Assembly: GCA_963701015.1 (NCBI GenBank)
Contig: OY969556.1
Coordinates: forward strand, 2,418,001-2,482,000
DNA from: MFD09286-c1 sp963701015
Lineage (GTDB): Bacteria; Bacteroidota; Bacteroidia; Bacteroidales; DTGW01
Reading direction: 5' to 3'
DNA length: 64,000 nt
This document shows positions 44,228-53,099 of this stretch, one piece after another. Below the pieces are notes generated by a model, which was not told where the DNA came from, searched no databases, and saw only the letters and a list, made by a program, of their open reading frames with translations. Made by a program: the position numbers and the translations under genes. The number at the start of each line of letters is the position of its first letter. Position 1 is the stretch's first letter.

Positions 44228-47200
44228 TCAATTGCGCTTAATATTTATTTCAAGTGCCTGATCCAATGATTCAATTTCCTGTCTTTTTCCGGAAAGTAAA
44301 ATATACATTACCGGGATTACAAGCAAAGTAAGAATTAATGAAAACAAAATACCGCCAACTACAACAATACCAAGTGGAACACGGCTTTGAGCTCCTGCTC
44401 CAAGCGCCATTGCAATTGGCATTGCTCCAAATACTGTTGCCAATGAAGTCATTAAAATAGGTCGAAGACGCGCAACAGCAGCTTCGAAAGCTGCTTCAGC
44501 CTTTGCCAAACCAGCTTTACGTTTTTGGTTGGCAAATTCAACAATTAAAATACCATTTTTGGTGACAATACCAATAAGCATTATCATTCCAATTTCAGAG
44601 AATATATTCAATGTTTTGCCAGTAATCCATAACGATAACATTGCTCCGGCAATTGCCAAAGGTACCGTAAACATAATAATGAATGGGTCACGGAAACTTT
44701 CGAACTGAGCTGCTAATATCAAGTAAATTAATATCAATGCCAGAAATAAGGCAAATGAAGTATTTGAACTACTTTCGGCAAAATCGCGCGAAGGCCCTAA
44801 TAAATCAGTATGAAAAGAACTATCGAGGTATTTTTTTGAAATTTTATGCATTTCGTCAATTCCTTCGCCAAGAGTATGGCCTTCGGCCAATGAAGCGGAG
44901 ATAGTCGCCGATTTGTAACGGTTATAATGATATAGCGTAGGTGGATTGCTATTTTCCTCAACCTTAACAATATTATCCAACTGAACCAAACTTCCATTAT
45001 TGCTGCGAACATATAATGAAGATATATTGGCAGGCTTCTTTCTGTCTTCACGATCGACCTGGCCAATAACATAATATTGTTTGCCTCCTCGAATAAAGTA
45101 TGCATACCTTCGTCCACTTAAAGCATAATCAAGTGTATTGGAGACATCTAAAACATTTACGCCCAAATCAGTTGCCTTCATTCTGTTTATGGAAACATTT
45201 ATTTCTGGCTTATTAAATTTCAAATCAACATCAACATTAGCAAATACAGAATCTTTGCGGGCTTCATCCAAAAATTTCGGCAATACTGTTTCAATTTTAT
45301 CAAAATCGAGGTTCTGGATTACAAACTGAACAGGTAACTGCGACCCGGAAGAAAGTGAGGTAGAAATTGTTTGTTCCTGGTTCGAAATTATACGGGCTTC
45401 GGGAAATCGTTTATAATATCTACCCAGTTTTTCATAAATCTGTTCCTGTGTTAACTTTCTTTCATTGGGTTCAGATAAAAATGAAATTATCATTCCCGAA
45501 TTGGCAGAACCACGTGGAGCTCTTTCGTAAACCATTCGTGCTTCGGGAACACTATCTATTTGGACTTGCGCCATTCGGCTGAGTAAATTAGTGGTTTGAT
45601 CAAAATCGGTACCTTCGGGTTCAGTAATAAAAGTACGGATTACACTGTGATCTTCCAGTGGTGCCAGTTCCGATTTTATGACTTTTATAAATACTACAAT
45701 TAAAATTAAACAAACAACTGGAATAACGAGCGCTAACCATTTTCGATTGATAAAAAATTTCAATGACCTTCGGTATAAATTTTCCATCCCCACAAAAAAA
45801 GGTTCCGTTGCATTATAAAACTTTGAATGTCCGGGTTTACCACTTAATTTAACATTTAAAACCGGGGTTAAAGTAAGTGAAACAATTGCTGAAATTAATA
45901 CAGCACCCGCAAGTACAATTCCAAATTCACGAAATAAACGGCCTGTGAAACCCTGCAAAAATATAACCGGAATAAAAACCACTATCAACGTGAGGGATGT
46001 TGCAACAACGGCAAAAAATATTTCGCGAGTACCTTCAAATGCAGCAACCCATTTGTTTTTGCCCTGTTCTATTTTTTTATAAATATTTTCAGTAACCACT
46101 ATACCATCATCAACTACCAATCCGGTTGCAAGCACTATTGCCAGCAGTGTGAGTACATTCACTGAAAAACCGAAAATGTACATGATAAAAAAAGTGCCGA
46201 TTAGCGAAACCGGAATATCAATTAAAGGACGAAGTGAAATTACCCAATTGCGGAAAAACAGGAATATTATGAGGACAACCAAAATCAGCGCAATTGCAAG
46301 CGTTTCCAATACATCCTTTACCGATTGACGCACAAACTTCGATTTATCGTAACCTACGAAAATAGTTAATCCCGGTGGCATGTTTTTCTTAATATCATCG
46401 AACCTTTTATAAAATTCATCAGCTATTGCAATTGAATTTGCTCCAGGTAATGGAACAAGTGCAAGCGATATAGCTTCAGCGCCATTTATTTTTGCATATA
46501 CTTCTTCATCCTGGGGACCAAGAACGGCTTCACCAATATCGCTTAATCGAATCATTTGATCATTGGTTTGCTTAATGATTATATTGTTGAAGTCATCTTC
46601 GGTTAACAAGCGCCCATTGGTTTTTACAATTAATTCCGTTGCATTTCCACGAATTAATCCTCCCGGCATATCAACATTTTCGCGGATTAAAGCATCGTTA
46701 ACATCTAACGGAGTAAGGTTATAGGCTGCCATTTTCTGTGGATTAAGCCAAAGGCGCATGGCAGGACGTTTTTGTCCCCAAAGACCAACTGAACTAACAC
46801 CTGGAATTGTTTGCAATTTTTCCTGTAAAACATTTTCGGCATAATCACTAAGTTGAAGCGCTGTCATGGTAGTACTTTGCACCGATAAAGTAATAATAGG
46901 ATCGCTATTTGCATCCGATTTTGAAACAACCGGAGGTGCATCTATATCTTGTGGTAAACTTCTGGCAGCCTGAGCTGTTTTATCGCGCACATCATTAGCT
47001 GCCTTTTCCAGATCGGCGCCAATATTAAATTCAACTGTAATATTACTTGTACCAATTGCCGATGATGATGAAATTGATCGTATTCCCTCTATTCCATTAA
47101 TAGCCTTTTCCAGCGGTTCGGTAATTTGCGATTCAATAATATCGGCATTTGCCCCAGTATATTGCGTTTGCACATTAATTATCGGTGGATCGATAGCTGG

Positions 47201-47311
47201 ATAAAGTCTAACACCTAATGAAGTATAACCAACAATTCCAAAAAGCACAATAATTAAACTCAAAACTATGGAAGCAACTGGCCGCTTTAAGGCTAAATCT
47301 GATAATGTCAT
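44228..47311 (-). CDS. RND-family multidrug efflux permease (HAE1 type)
   Basis: A 1027-residue inner-membrane proton/drug antiporter with 12 membrane helices. The first helix (LSLIIVLFGIVGYTSLG) and the porter domain (GIEGIRSISSSS ... GVSSVGLWGQ) are followed by helices 2-6 with VLATGLVVDDGIVVTENIY, containing the proton-relay Asp pair about residue 402-404, a second porter half, and helices 8-12 (GIVTKNGILIVEFANQ). It exports hydrophobic compounds with the periplasmic adaptor and TolC channel. The length is like AcrB (1049). It starts five bases after the adaptor's stop and is the middle gene of the three. Substrate not predictable. Confidence 0.96.
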   Translation of the reverse strand: MTLSDLALKRPVASIVLSLIIVLFGIVGYTSLGVRLYPAIDPPIINVQTQYTGANADIIESQITEPLEKAINGIEGIRSISSSSAIGTSNITVEFNIGADLEKAANDVRDKTAQAARSLPQDIDAPPVVSKSDANSDPIITLSVQSTTMTALQLSDYAENVLQEKLQTIPGVSSVGLWGQKRPAMRLWLNPQKMAAYNLTPLDVNDALIRENVDMPGGLIRGNATELIVKTNGRLLTEDDFNNIIIKQTNDQMIRLSDIGEAVLGPQDEEVYAKINGAEAISLALVPLPGANSIAIADEFYKRFDDIKKNMPPGLTIFVGYDKSKFVRQSVKDVLETLAIALILVVLIIFLFFRNWVISLRPLIDIPVSLIGTFFIMYIFGFSVNVLTLLAIVLATGLVVDDGIVVTENIYKKIEQGKNKWVAAFEGTREIFFAVVATSLTLIVVFIPVIFLQGFTGRLFREFGIVLAGAVLISAIVSLTLTPVLNVKLSGKPGHSKFYNATEPFFVGMENLYRRSLKFFINRKWLALVIPVVCLILIVVFIKVIKSELAPLEDHSVIRTFITEPEGTDFDQTTNLLSRMAQVQIDSVPEARMVYERAPRGSANSGMIISFLSEPNERKLTQEQIYEKLGRYYKRFPEARIISNQEQTISTSLSSGSQLPVQFVIQNLDFDKIETVLPKFLDEARKDSVFANVDVDLKFNKPEINVSINRMKATDLGVNVLDVSNTLDYALSGRRYAYFIRGGKQYYVIGQVDREDRKKPANISSLYVRSNNGSLVQLDNIVKVEENSNPPTLYHYNRYKSATISASLAEGHTLGEGIDEMHKISKKYLDSSFHTDLLGPSRDFAESSSNTSFALFLALILIYLILAAQFESFRDPFIIMFTVPLAIAGAMLSLWITGKTLNIFSEIGMIMLIGIVTKNGILIVEFANQKRKAGLAKAEAAFEAAVARLRPILMTSLATVFGAMPIAMALGAGAQSRVPLGIVVVGGILFSLILTLLVIPVMYILLSGKRQEIESLDQALEINIKRN

Positions 47312-47316
47312 GGATG

Positions 47317-48357
47317 TTAATTATTAACTTTCGAAAATTTTAATGTTGCCCCGGGTTTTAGAAATAATATCCCTGTTGTTGCAACAGTATCGCCTTCCTC
47401 AACGCCATTTAATATTTGTATCATCGATGCTTGCCGAACTCCGGTTTTAACTTTAATAAACACAGCTTTGCCATTTTTAGCCACAATAATCGATTTGTTC
47501 CTTTCCTGGGGAATAATTGCCTGGGTTGGGACCATAAGTGCATGTTTATTTTCATTCAATTTTAAGAAAACATTTGCAAATGCACCTGGAATCAATATTG
47601 CATTATTATTTTCAACTACCGATCGAACTTTCAGGTTCCTGGTGTTTTCATCTATTCCCTCTTCGGTAGCCATAATAGTTGCTTCATATTTATTATCAGA
47701 ACCTTCAACCGAAAAATTGGCTTTCATCCCGGTTTTAATTTGACTACTATATTTTTCAGGAACATTAAAATCGAGTTTCAACCTGTAAATTTCACGAATA
47801 GTAGCTAAAGCAAGCCCTGGAGAAACTTCGGCACCCATACTTATATTCCTTAAACCAATAACACCGTCATAAGGCGCAAGAATTTCAGTTTTACGTATCT
47901 GTACTTTTAATACTTCAATATCTGCTTTATAAGAATGTACTTGCAAAATAGTCTGGTCATAATCACTCTCACTTATTCCATTAATTTTAATTAATTCAGC
48001 TTGTCTTTTTTCAGTTTGTTCAACAATTTGAAGCTGAGTTTGAGAACGTAGTAATTGAGCCTGCAAATCATCATCATAAAGTTTTACCAATAATGTTCCC
48101 TGTTTTACAAATTTGCCTTCGGGCAAGTTTATCATAACAACCCTACCGCTAACTTCAGGCATTAAAACTGTTTCTTCGAATGGTTTTAATGTTCCGGAAA
48201 GTGAAATAATTTCGTCAACTACCATAGGTTTTATAATATAACCTTCAAATGCAGTTGCTCCCTTTTTTAAAGACTCCTTATTATTTCCGGAATGGCATGA
48301 AAACAATGAAAAAACTATTGAAATGCAGATTAAAAATCTACTTAATTTAAAGTTCAT
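47317..48357 (-). CDS. RND efflux periplasmic adaptor (HlyD/AcrA type) lipoprotein
   Basis: A 346-residue lipoprotein: signal MNFKLSRFLICISIVFSLFSC with C21. It has the biotinyl-like lipoyl half (LMPEVSGRVVMINLPEGKFVKQGTLLVKL), an alpha-hairpin (about 95-140), a barrel (about 150-230), and the membrane-proximal domain (QAIIPQERNKSIIVAKNGKAVFIKVKTG ... GVEEGDTVATTGILFLKPG). It bridges the inner-membrane pump and the TolC channel. It is the first gene of the operon. A 296-base gap separates it from the divergent small-protein cassette. Confidence 0.95.
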   Translation of the reverse strand: MNFKLSRFLICISIVFSLFSCHSGNNKESLKKGATAFEGYIIKPMVVDEIISLSGTLKPFEETVLMPEVSGRVVMINLPEGKFVKQGTLLVKLYDDDLQAQLLRSQTQLQIVEQTEKRQAELIKINGISESDYDQTILQVHSYKADIEVLKVQIRKTEILAPYDGVIGLRNISMGAEVSPGLALATIREIYRLKLDFNVPEKYSSQIKTGMKANFSVEGSDNKYEATIMATEEGIDENTRNLKVRSVVENNNAILIPGAFANVFLKLNENKHALMVPTQAIIPQERNKSIIVAKNGKAVFIKVKTGVRQASMIQILNGVEEGDTVATTGILFLKPGATLKFSKVNN

Positions 48358-48653
48358 ATAGAAAATATAATTGAATCAATGTTTTAATTGAATAAAAAGA
48401 TTTGCAAATTAACTTAAAATCCAGCATATAAATCTTAAAAAAAATCAAAGTTAACAACTTTTTAAGAGGTACCTGATTATCAAATTTAATACCATTTTAC
48501 CCTATTTTGAGAATTACATTTCTGCAATTTAAAAATGCTTTTTTACAAAAATGTAATTTTAAAAAATAACAAATATTCAATATATCATTAAATATAAACA
48601 CTATACGCGTTTTTGCATGAATATTGATAATTAAAAGTTAAACTAAGAAACAT
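48358..48653. other. 296-base divergent gap between efflux operon and small-protein cassette
   Basis: It contains a 10-bp inverted repeat (48512-48558), a short hairpin-like segment inside it, and otherwise AT-rich sequence. No exact TAnnTTTG box or riboswitch-like structure is seen for either direction. Confidence 0.4.
48512..48558. repeat. 10-bp inverted repeat upstream of the NifX/Nif11 cassette
   Basis: AATTACATTT (48512-48521) and AAATGTAATT (48549-48558) are perfect inverted copies, 27 bases apart, about 96 bases before the cassette ATG. A smaller GCA...TGC pairing lies inside. It may be a regulator-binding site or a leader hairpin. Confidence 0.45.
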
Positions 48654-49049
48654 ATGAAAGTAATTATTCCGGTTGTTGATTTAGATTCAAAGAAATTTAC
48701 AGTTGCTGACAGCTTTTCTGTTACAGAATTTATATGTATATACGATAATGAATCGAAAAGTTTTTACTGGTGCCGATCATCGGAAATAATTAAATCGGAA
48801 GGCAATATAACATTGGCATTAAAGTCAAATAATATAAATTCAGTAATTACAAATCATTTGCAATTATTAGCATTGAACTTGTTTTTAGAAAGTGAATTAA
48901 ATGTGTATAAGAATGTTGGTACTGATTTGATTAAAAATATCGAATTATTTGAAAGTGGGCAATTACCTGTTTATACAGTTCAACATTCCATAGCATTTGC
49001 CGGATGTTTAAGCTCATGTAGTAGTTGCAGTTCACATTGTGTAAATTAA
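48654..49049 (+). CDS. NifX-fold putative metal-cluster-binding protein with Cys-rich tail
   Basis: A 131-residue protein. Residues 1-105 follow the dinitrogenase iron-molybdenum cofactor (NifX/NafY) fold: MKVIIPVVD, a loop, FICIYDNESKSFYW (about 26-39), a helix, INSVITNHLQ (61-70), ELNVYKNVG (81-89) and IELFESGQL. NifX-type proteins bind and carry Fe-S or FeMo-cofactor precursors. The C-terminal tail carries C118-x3-C122-x2-C125-x3-C129 (CLSSCSSCSSHC), which could bind an Fe-S cluster or zinc. The HFG motif of many NifX relatives is not present. It starts a four-gene cassette with no nif genes nearby. The fold call is by pattern; the ligand is unknown. Confidence 0.6.
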   Translation: MKVIIPVVDLDSKKFTVADSFSVTEFICIYDNESKSFYWCRSSEIIKSEGNITLALKSNNINSVITNHLQLLALNLFLESELNVYKNVGTDLIKNIELFESGQLPVYTVQHSIAFAGCLSSCSSCSSHCVN

Positions 49050-49054
49050 TAAGT

Positions 49055-49297
49055 ATGTCGCTTAATAATGCTTTAGAGTTTATTGATTTGGTAAAAAACG
49101 ATGAAAGTTTTCGCCTACAATGCTACAATTTTTCAGATATAGAAGAATTAATGGAAATGCTGCAAACAAATAATAAAGGATTTAATTCCGATAATTTTGA
49201 AAATGCTATTAACATGAACCTTGTTAAATGCCAAACTTATGAACAGGCAGAAGTTTTTAAAGATATTGAAAATTGGTTTAAATTATTTTCATACTGA
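49055..49297 (+). CDS. Nif11-like small protein
   Basis: An 80-residue protein resembling the Nif11 domain: MSLNNALEFIDLVKNDESFR, a middle helix (DIEELMEMLQTNNKGFNSDNFENAI) and a C-terminal helix. Nif11 domains occur in small proteins near nitrogenase genes and as leader peptides of ribosomally made natural products. There is no Gly-Gly cleavage site or core peptide here, so a leader role is unlikely. The frame can extend ten codons upstream to 49025; the ATG at 49055 is chosen because it begins the Nif11 pattern and lies five bases after the previous stop. Three bases separate it from the next ATG. Confidence 0.6.
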   Translation: MSLNNALEFIDLVKNDESFRLQCYNFSDIEELMEMLQTNNKGFNSDNFENAINMNLVKCQTYEQAEVFKDIENWFKLFSY

Positions 49298-49299
49298 AA

Positions 49300-49599
49300 A
49301 TGAGAGATCTGGAAAAAATAAAATTTATTATCAAAGAAGCGACCGGTCTGGATTTAAGCTATGCATATGACGATTTGGTTTTTTCGGAACATGGGATATT
49401 TATACTCCAATTTGAAGAATCAATTGAAAACCGCTTGTTCTGCTATTTCCATAAAGATTGCATTGCAAATGATATGAAATTAATGATTGAAAATCTTAAA
49501 AGTGTCGGGCAAAATAATGGTGAAACAATTGAATTTGTTAGCAGATTCGATATGGAACAAGTAGAAGGGAAAGAAGAGATTCAAATTAAATTTCTATAA
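49300..49599 (+). CDS. Small protein of unknown function in the NifX/Nif11 cassette
   Basis: A 99-residue acidic cytoplasmic protein: an N-terminal helix (DLEKIKFIIKEATGLDL), a beta-rich centre (LVFSEHGIFILQFEESIENRLFCYFHKDC), a helix (NDMKLMIENLKS) and a C-terminal strand pair (ETIEFVSRFDMEQ ... EIQIKFL). It has Cys 48 and Cys 54 in FCYFHKDC. No known family was recognised. It starts two bases after the Nif11-like stop, which suggests coordinated synthesis with its neighbours. Confidence 0.75.
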   Translation: MRDLEKIKFIIKEATGLDLSYAYDDLVFSEHGIFILQFEESIENRLFCYFHKDCIANDMKLMIENLKSVGQNNGETIEFVSRFDMEQVEGKEEIQIKFL

Positions 49600-49609
49600 A
49601 ATAAAAATT

Positions 49610-49999
49610 ATGGCAACAGCAAACAATTGGAAAACATGGATTGAACACGGAAATTTGTATATTAAATCGTGTACGCCTCGAAATGATAAACCCAAATTTT
49701 TTAGGCCAAGTATAAGGTATAATTTACTATCAATGGCTTTTGAAAGCTATGTTATGGGTATTTTAGATTACCACAAAACATTGCCCGAAAATCATACTTA
49801 TACCGATTTGGTTTATGCCCTGGAAAAAGTTATACCTCTTGAAATTGGCTTAAAAAACAGAATTTTGAAATACGAAAGTATTCAATCAATTTGTTCTATG
49901 GACAAGTATATTATAAAAGAACCGACTGAATATGAACTAACTGATTTATATTCAGCGGTTAAAGAAATTAGTGTTATGGCAGGTAAAATTTGTGTTTAA
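49610..49999 (+). CDS. Helical HEPN-like protein of unknown function
   Basis: A 129-residue, mostly helical protein. FRPSIRYNLLSMAFESYVMGILDYHKTLPENHTYTDLVYALEKVI (about 30-75) resembles HEPN-like helical bundles, but the R-x4-H catalytic motif of HEPN RNases is absent, so no nuclease activity is claimed. It contains three Cys. The gene is last in the cassette, 10 bases after its neighbour, and its stop overlaps the stop of the convergent thiol peroxidase gene by three bases. No family recognised with confidence. Confidence 0.7.
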   Translation: MATANNWKTWIEHGNLYIKSCTPRNDKPKFFRPSIRYNLLSMAFESYVMGILDYHKTLPENHTYTDLVYALEKVIPLEIGLKNRILKYESIQSICSMDKYIIKEPTEYELTDLYSAVKEISVMAGKICV

Positions 50000-50505
50000 A
50001 CAAGTTTTTCCAATGCATCATAAGCACCTTGATAATTAGGTTCGTTTACAATTTCAGGAACCTGTTCGGTATAAACAACTTTTCCGGTTTTATCAACAAC
50101 AATAACACATCTTGAAAGCAAATGAGCCAAAGGTTCATCAGTCATTTCAAGTTTATATTTTTTACCAAATTCATGAGTCGCGTAATCTGATAAAGTAATT
50201 GCATTGCTTATACCTTCTGTACCACAAAACCTGGATTGTGCAAAAGGTAAATCACGTGAGATACAAAGTACCTTGGTATCTTTTAATTCTGCAAGTTTTT
50301 TGTTGAATGTTCTCACCGACATAGCACAAGTTCCGGTATCAATACTCGGGAAAATATTTAAAACAAGCATGGTTCCTAAAAAACTATTCAATGAAACACG
50401 AGAAAGATCGTTTTTAACAAGTTCCACATCGGGAATAATTGTTCCAATTGAAGGCAATTCACCCATAGTATGAATTGAATTGCCTTTTAAGGTAATAGTA
50501 GCCAT
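49996..50505 (-). CDS. tpx: Thiol peroxidase
   Basis: A 169-residue atypical 2-Cys peroxiredoxin that reduces hydroperoxides with thioredoxin. Peroxidatic C60 (SIDTGTCAMSV) and resolving C94 (FAQSRFCGTEG) match E. coli Tpx C61 and C95, and the length matches. The frame extends 23 codons to 50574; the ATG at 50505 is chosen because MATITLKGNSIHTMGELPSIG is the Tpx N-terminus and a promoter box at 50572 lies inside the extension. Cytoplasmic antioxidant, single-gene transcript. Confidence 0.97.
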   Translation of the reverse strand: MATITLKGNSIHTMGELPSIGTIIPDVELVKNDLSRVSLNSFLGTMLVLNIFPSIDTGTCAMSVRTFNKKLAELKDTKVLCISRDLPFAQSRFCGTEGISNAITLSDYATHEFGKKYKLEMTDEPLAHLLSRCVIVVDKTGKVVYTEQVPEIVNEPNYQGAYDALEKLV

Positions 50506-50571
50506 AATTTTATTATTATTTTTAAAATTGTTTATTATTAGAACAGCAATAATAATGGAATGTTTACTATT

Positions 50572-50600
50572 CAAATTTAATAATTAGAATTTCGTTCAAA
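50572..50600 (-). promoter_or_regulatory. Promoter (TTTG-N17-TAAATTTG) for tpx
   Basis: On the minus strand the -7 box TAAATTTG (50579-50572) follows a TTTG (50600-50597) at 17 bases, slightly shorter than the usual 19-21. The leader to the ATG at 50505 is about 60 bases. Confidence 0.5.
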
Positions 50601-50686
50601 TTTTTAATTGCCAATGGTATAAATTAATATATTCAAAGATAATGATTTATACATAATATTCTCAAAAATAATTATTCAAACAATTT

Positions 50687-51937
50687 TCAGTTATTTTTAA
50701 ATTTTTTAAAAAGAGTAGTCACAATATGCCCACCAAATCCGAAAGTATTATTCAATGCATAATTCACTTCCAAATCTTTCGATTTATTGGGTGTAAAATT
50801 TAATTCCGGATTAATTGCAGCATCACGCTCAAACTGGTTCATAGTAGGTGCAATTTTATTATCAATTATTGCCATAATAGTTGCAATTGCCTCAACAGCT
50901 CCCGCAGCTCCCATTAAATGGCCCGTCATTGATTTAGTAGCGCTAATATGTAAGTTTTTTAAATCATCCTTAAACACTTTGGAAATTGCCAAACTTTCGC
51001 TAATATCGCCCAATGGAGTTGCCGTAGCATGTGCATTAATGTAATTTATATCCTTAGGTTGTAATCCGGCCATTTTTATTGCTTGTTGCATAGCTAAAAT
51101 AGCACCTGTACCCTCTGGATGAGGAGCAGTAACATGATGTCCATCAGAAGCAAGCCCATAGCCAACTAATTCACAATAAATATTAGCTCCGCGTTGCACA
51201 GCATGTTCAAGTGATTCAATTATTAAAGCTCCGCCGCCTTCACCTAAAACAAATCCTGTTCGTGTTGCATCAAAAGGTCGGGATGCTGTTTCGGGTGATT
51301 CGTTTAATTCAGATAAAGCCCTCATAGCATTAAAACCTCCAATTGGCCCACTGTTAATAGGTGCTTCAGAACCTCCGGCAATAATTATATCAGCATTGCC
51401 TAAACGTATATGGTTAAAGGCATCTACAATGGCATTATTAGATGACGCACATGCTGAATTTATCGAATAACTTGGACCCATCAGTCCATATTTTATAGAT
51501 ATTTGCCCGGATGTTATATTAGGAATTAATTTAGGTATGAATAAAGGACTAAATCGGGGGACTTTGTTATTTTGAAAAAAATCAAACATACCATCTTCAT
51601 AGGTTGCCATACCTCCCATACCCGAACCCCAAATTACACCTATCCTGCTTAAATCAGAAGTTGTTAAATTTAAAGCAGCATCAGTGATACTTTCTTTAAC
51701 TGCTGCAAATGCAAATTGAGTAAACAAATCTGTTTTCCTTATTTCAGTCTTTTCCATGCAAGAGGAAGCATCAAAGTTTTTAACTTCACAAGCAAACCTT
51801 GTTTTAAATGCACTTGCATCAAATCGTGTAATTGGCGCTGCTCCGTTTTTGCCAGCTAATAGATTTTCCCAAAAAGTCTTAACATTATTCCCAATTGGCG
51901 TAACTGCCCCAATCCCTGTAACTACTGCACGTTCCAT
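50687..51937 (-). CDS. fabF: Beta-ketoacyl-ACP synthase II
   Basis: A 416-residue condensing enzyme of fatty-acid elongation. The catalytic C163 (SINSACASSNNAI), H303 (NAHATATPLGD), K335 and H340 (SATKSMTGHLMGAAG) are all present. Length agrees with FabF (413). It elongates acyl-ACP with malonyl-ACP in the cytoplasm. The gene is isolated, with no acpP or other fab genes adjacent, so it may be an additional copy, for example one making a specialised lipid. The FabF fold is certain; the role as the main synthase is not. Confidence 0.93.
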   Translation of the reverse strand: MERAVVTGIGAVTPIGNNVKTFWENLLAGKNGAAPITRFDASAFKTRFACEVKNFDASSCMEKTEIRKTDLFTQFAFAAVKESITDAALNLTTSDLSRIGVIWGSGMGGMATYEDGMFDFFQNNKVPRFSPLFIPKLIPNITSGQISIKYGLMGPSYSINSACASSNNAIVDAFNHIRLGNADIIIAGGSEAPINSGPIGGFNAMRALSELNESPETASRPFDATRTGFVLGEGGGALIIESLEHAVQRGANIYCELVGYGLASDGHHVTAPHPEGTGAILAMQQAIKMAGLQPKDINYINAHATATPLGDISESLAISKVFKDDLKNLHISATKSMTGHLMGAAGAVEAIATIMAIIDNKIAPTMNQFERDAAINPELNFTPNKSKDLEVNYALNNTFGFGGHIVTTLFKKFKNN

Positions 51938-52144
51938 TCGAATAAAAGTAATTGATTAAGCTGAAATTAAAAGAATAAAAGTAACAATAAAAATTCAAAA
52001 ATTACTTTTACAGTATATTCAGTATTATACAAATAAAACTTCAAATATTTTTCTTAATATTTAAAACAATTGAAATTATTGATTACTTGTTTCTGGAGAC
52101 ATTTTATTGTGATTATAAAAAAAATAGGAAATTGCGTATATAGA

Positions 52145-53056
52145 TTAAATTTCCCAAAGTTTATTTACGATACCAGAAGGAGTTATTGACCAAATAATTT
52201 GTTTTAATTTACCTCTTAATAAGGAAAATCTCAATCTCTTAGTTGATCTTTTTCTATATCCATAAGGTTCACCTCTCTGTAAAATATGAGTCATAAAAGA
52301 AGAAGAGGTAATACCCCATTTAAAAAGAAATTGTTTACTTCCATTATTACGTTTTACACGTTGGGTTGAACGCGCTTCAAAATGATAAACCCTGCTACTA
52401 TCAATTCCTTTAAAATACCTTACACCTGCCAAATATAGTTTAGCACTAAAATCAGGGTCGGAATATAAACCTGGAGTTAATTCAACACTATAACCTCCAA
52501 TTAAATCCCATATTTCTTTATGCACAATAGTTGGTGGCCAAGTTGATCCTTTCCAATCGTGGTGAGGAAGGTTCATATAATGCTTTAGCAAAGTTTCTTC
52601 ATCAAATTCTTTAAAATTTTGGCCAAAATCAACTGGTGAAATAATACTTTTGCACCAAAATTTGCGTGGTTGAATTAATGTTGATGATAAATAAAAATAA
52701 TTATCAGGTAATTTTTCTATTTCTTTCCACAATTCAAGGTCCCAGTTTGGACAAACATACATATCATCATTAATAAATATCAGATAATCAGCGTCAGCAA
52801 TGGTGCGCATAGCATTCATTGCCCAACAAATTCCAATATTTTTATTGCTATAAGTATATGATATATTATTTTCCTTTGCCCATTCCAATGATCCATCTGA
52901 GCCTTCGTTAATATGTAAAATTATTTGATGTTGGAAATATGAATTTTTTAAAATACTTCCAATGCAAAGCTTTAAATATTCAAGGTTATTCCATGTAGGA
53001 ATTAGTAAAGAAAACTTTGCGTTTGGAACGTTTATCTTATGTTTTGATTCAATCAT
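52145..53056 (-). CDS. Glycosyltransferase family 2 protein
   Basis: A 303-residue GT-A enzyme: FSLLIPTWNNLEYLKLCIGSIL (about 16-37) is the GT2 nucleotide-sugar entry, NDD in LIFINDDMYVC replaces the usual DxD metal motif, and GGYSVELTPGLYSDPDFSAKLYLAG is the acceptor-side segment. No membrane anchor is visible. It probably adds a sugar to lipopolysaccharide core, capsule or a glycan precursor. It lies 43 bases downstream of the second glycosyltransferase on the same strand, likely an operon. Donor and acceptor unknown. Confidence 0.9.
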   Translation of the reverse strand: MIESKHKINVPNAKFSLLIPTWNNLEYLKLCIGSILKNSYFQHQIILHINEGSDGSLEWAKENNISYTYSNKNIGICWAMNAMRTIADADYLIFINDDMYVCPNWDLELWKEIEKLPDNYFYLSSTLIQPRKFWCKSIISPVDFGQNFKEFDEETLLKHYMNLPHHDWKGSTWPPTIVHKEIWDLIGGYSVELTPGLYSDPDFSAKLYLAGVRYFKGIDSSRVYHFEARSTQRVKRNNGSKQFLFKWGITSSSFMTHILQRGEPYGYRKRSTKRLRFSLLRGKLKQIIWSITPSGIVNKLWEI

Positions 53057-53099
53057 TACTATTGGTTACTTTCCAGTATAAGTTGGTGTTTTTTTAAAA

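Noticed and set aside
48601..48622. Sigma-54-like -12 element (TTTTTGCA) near the cassette start
   Set aside because: No GG lies at the required distance upstream, so the sigma-54 pattern is incomplete.
49055..49297. Nif11-like protein as precursor of a modified peptide
   Set aside because: It has no Gly-Gly or other leader cleavage site, no core peptide, and no modification enzyme is nearby.
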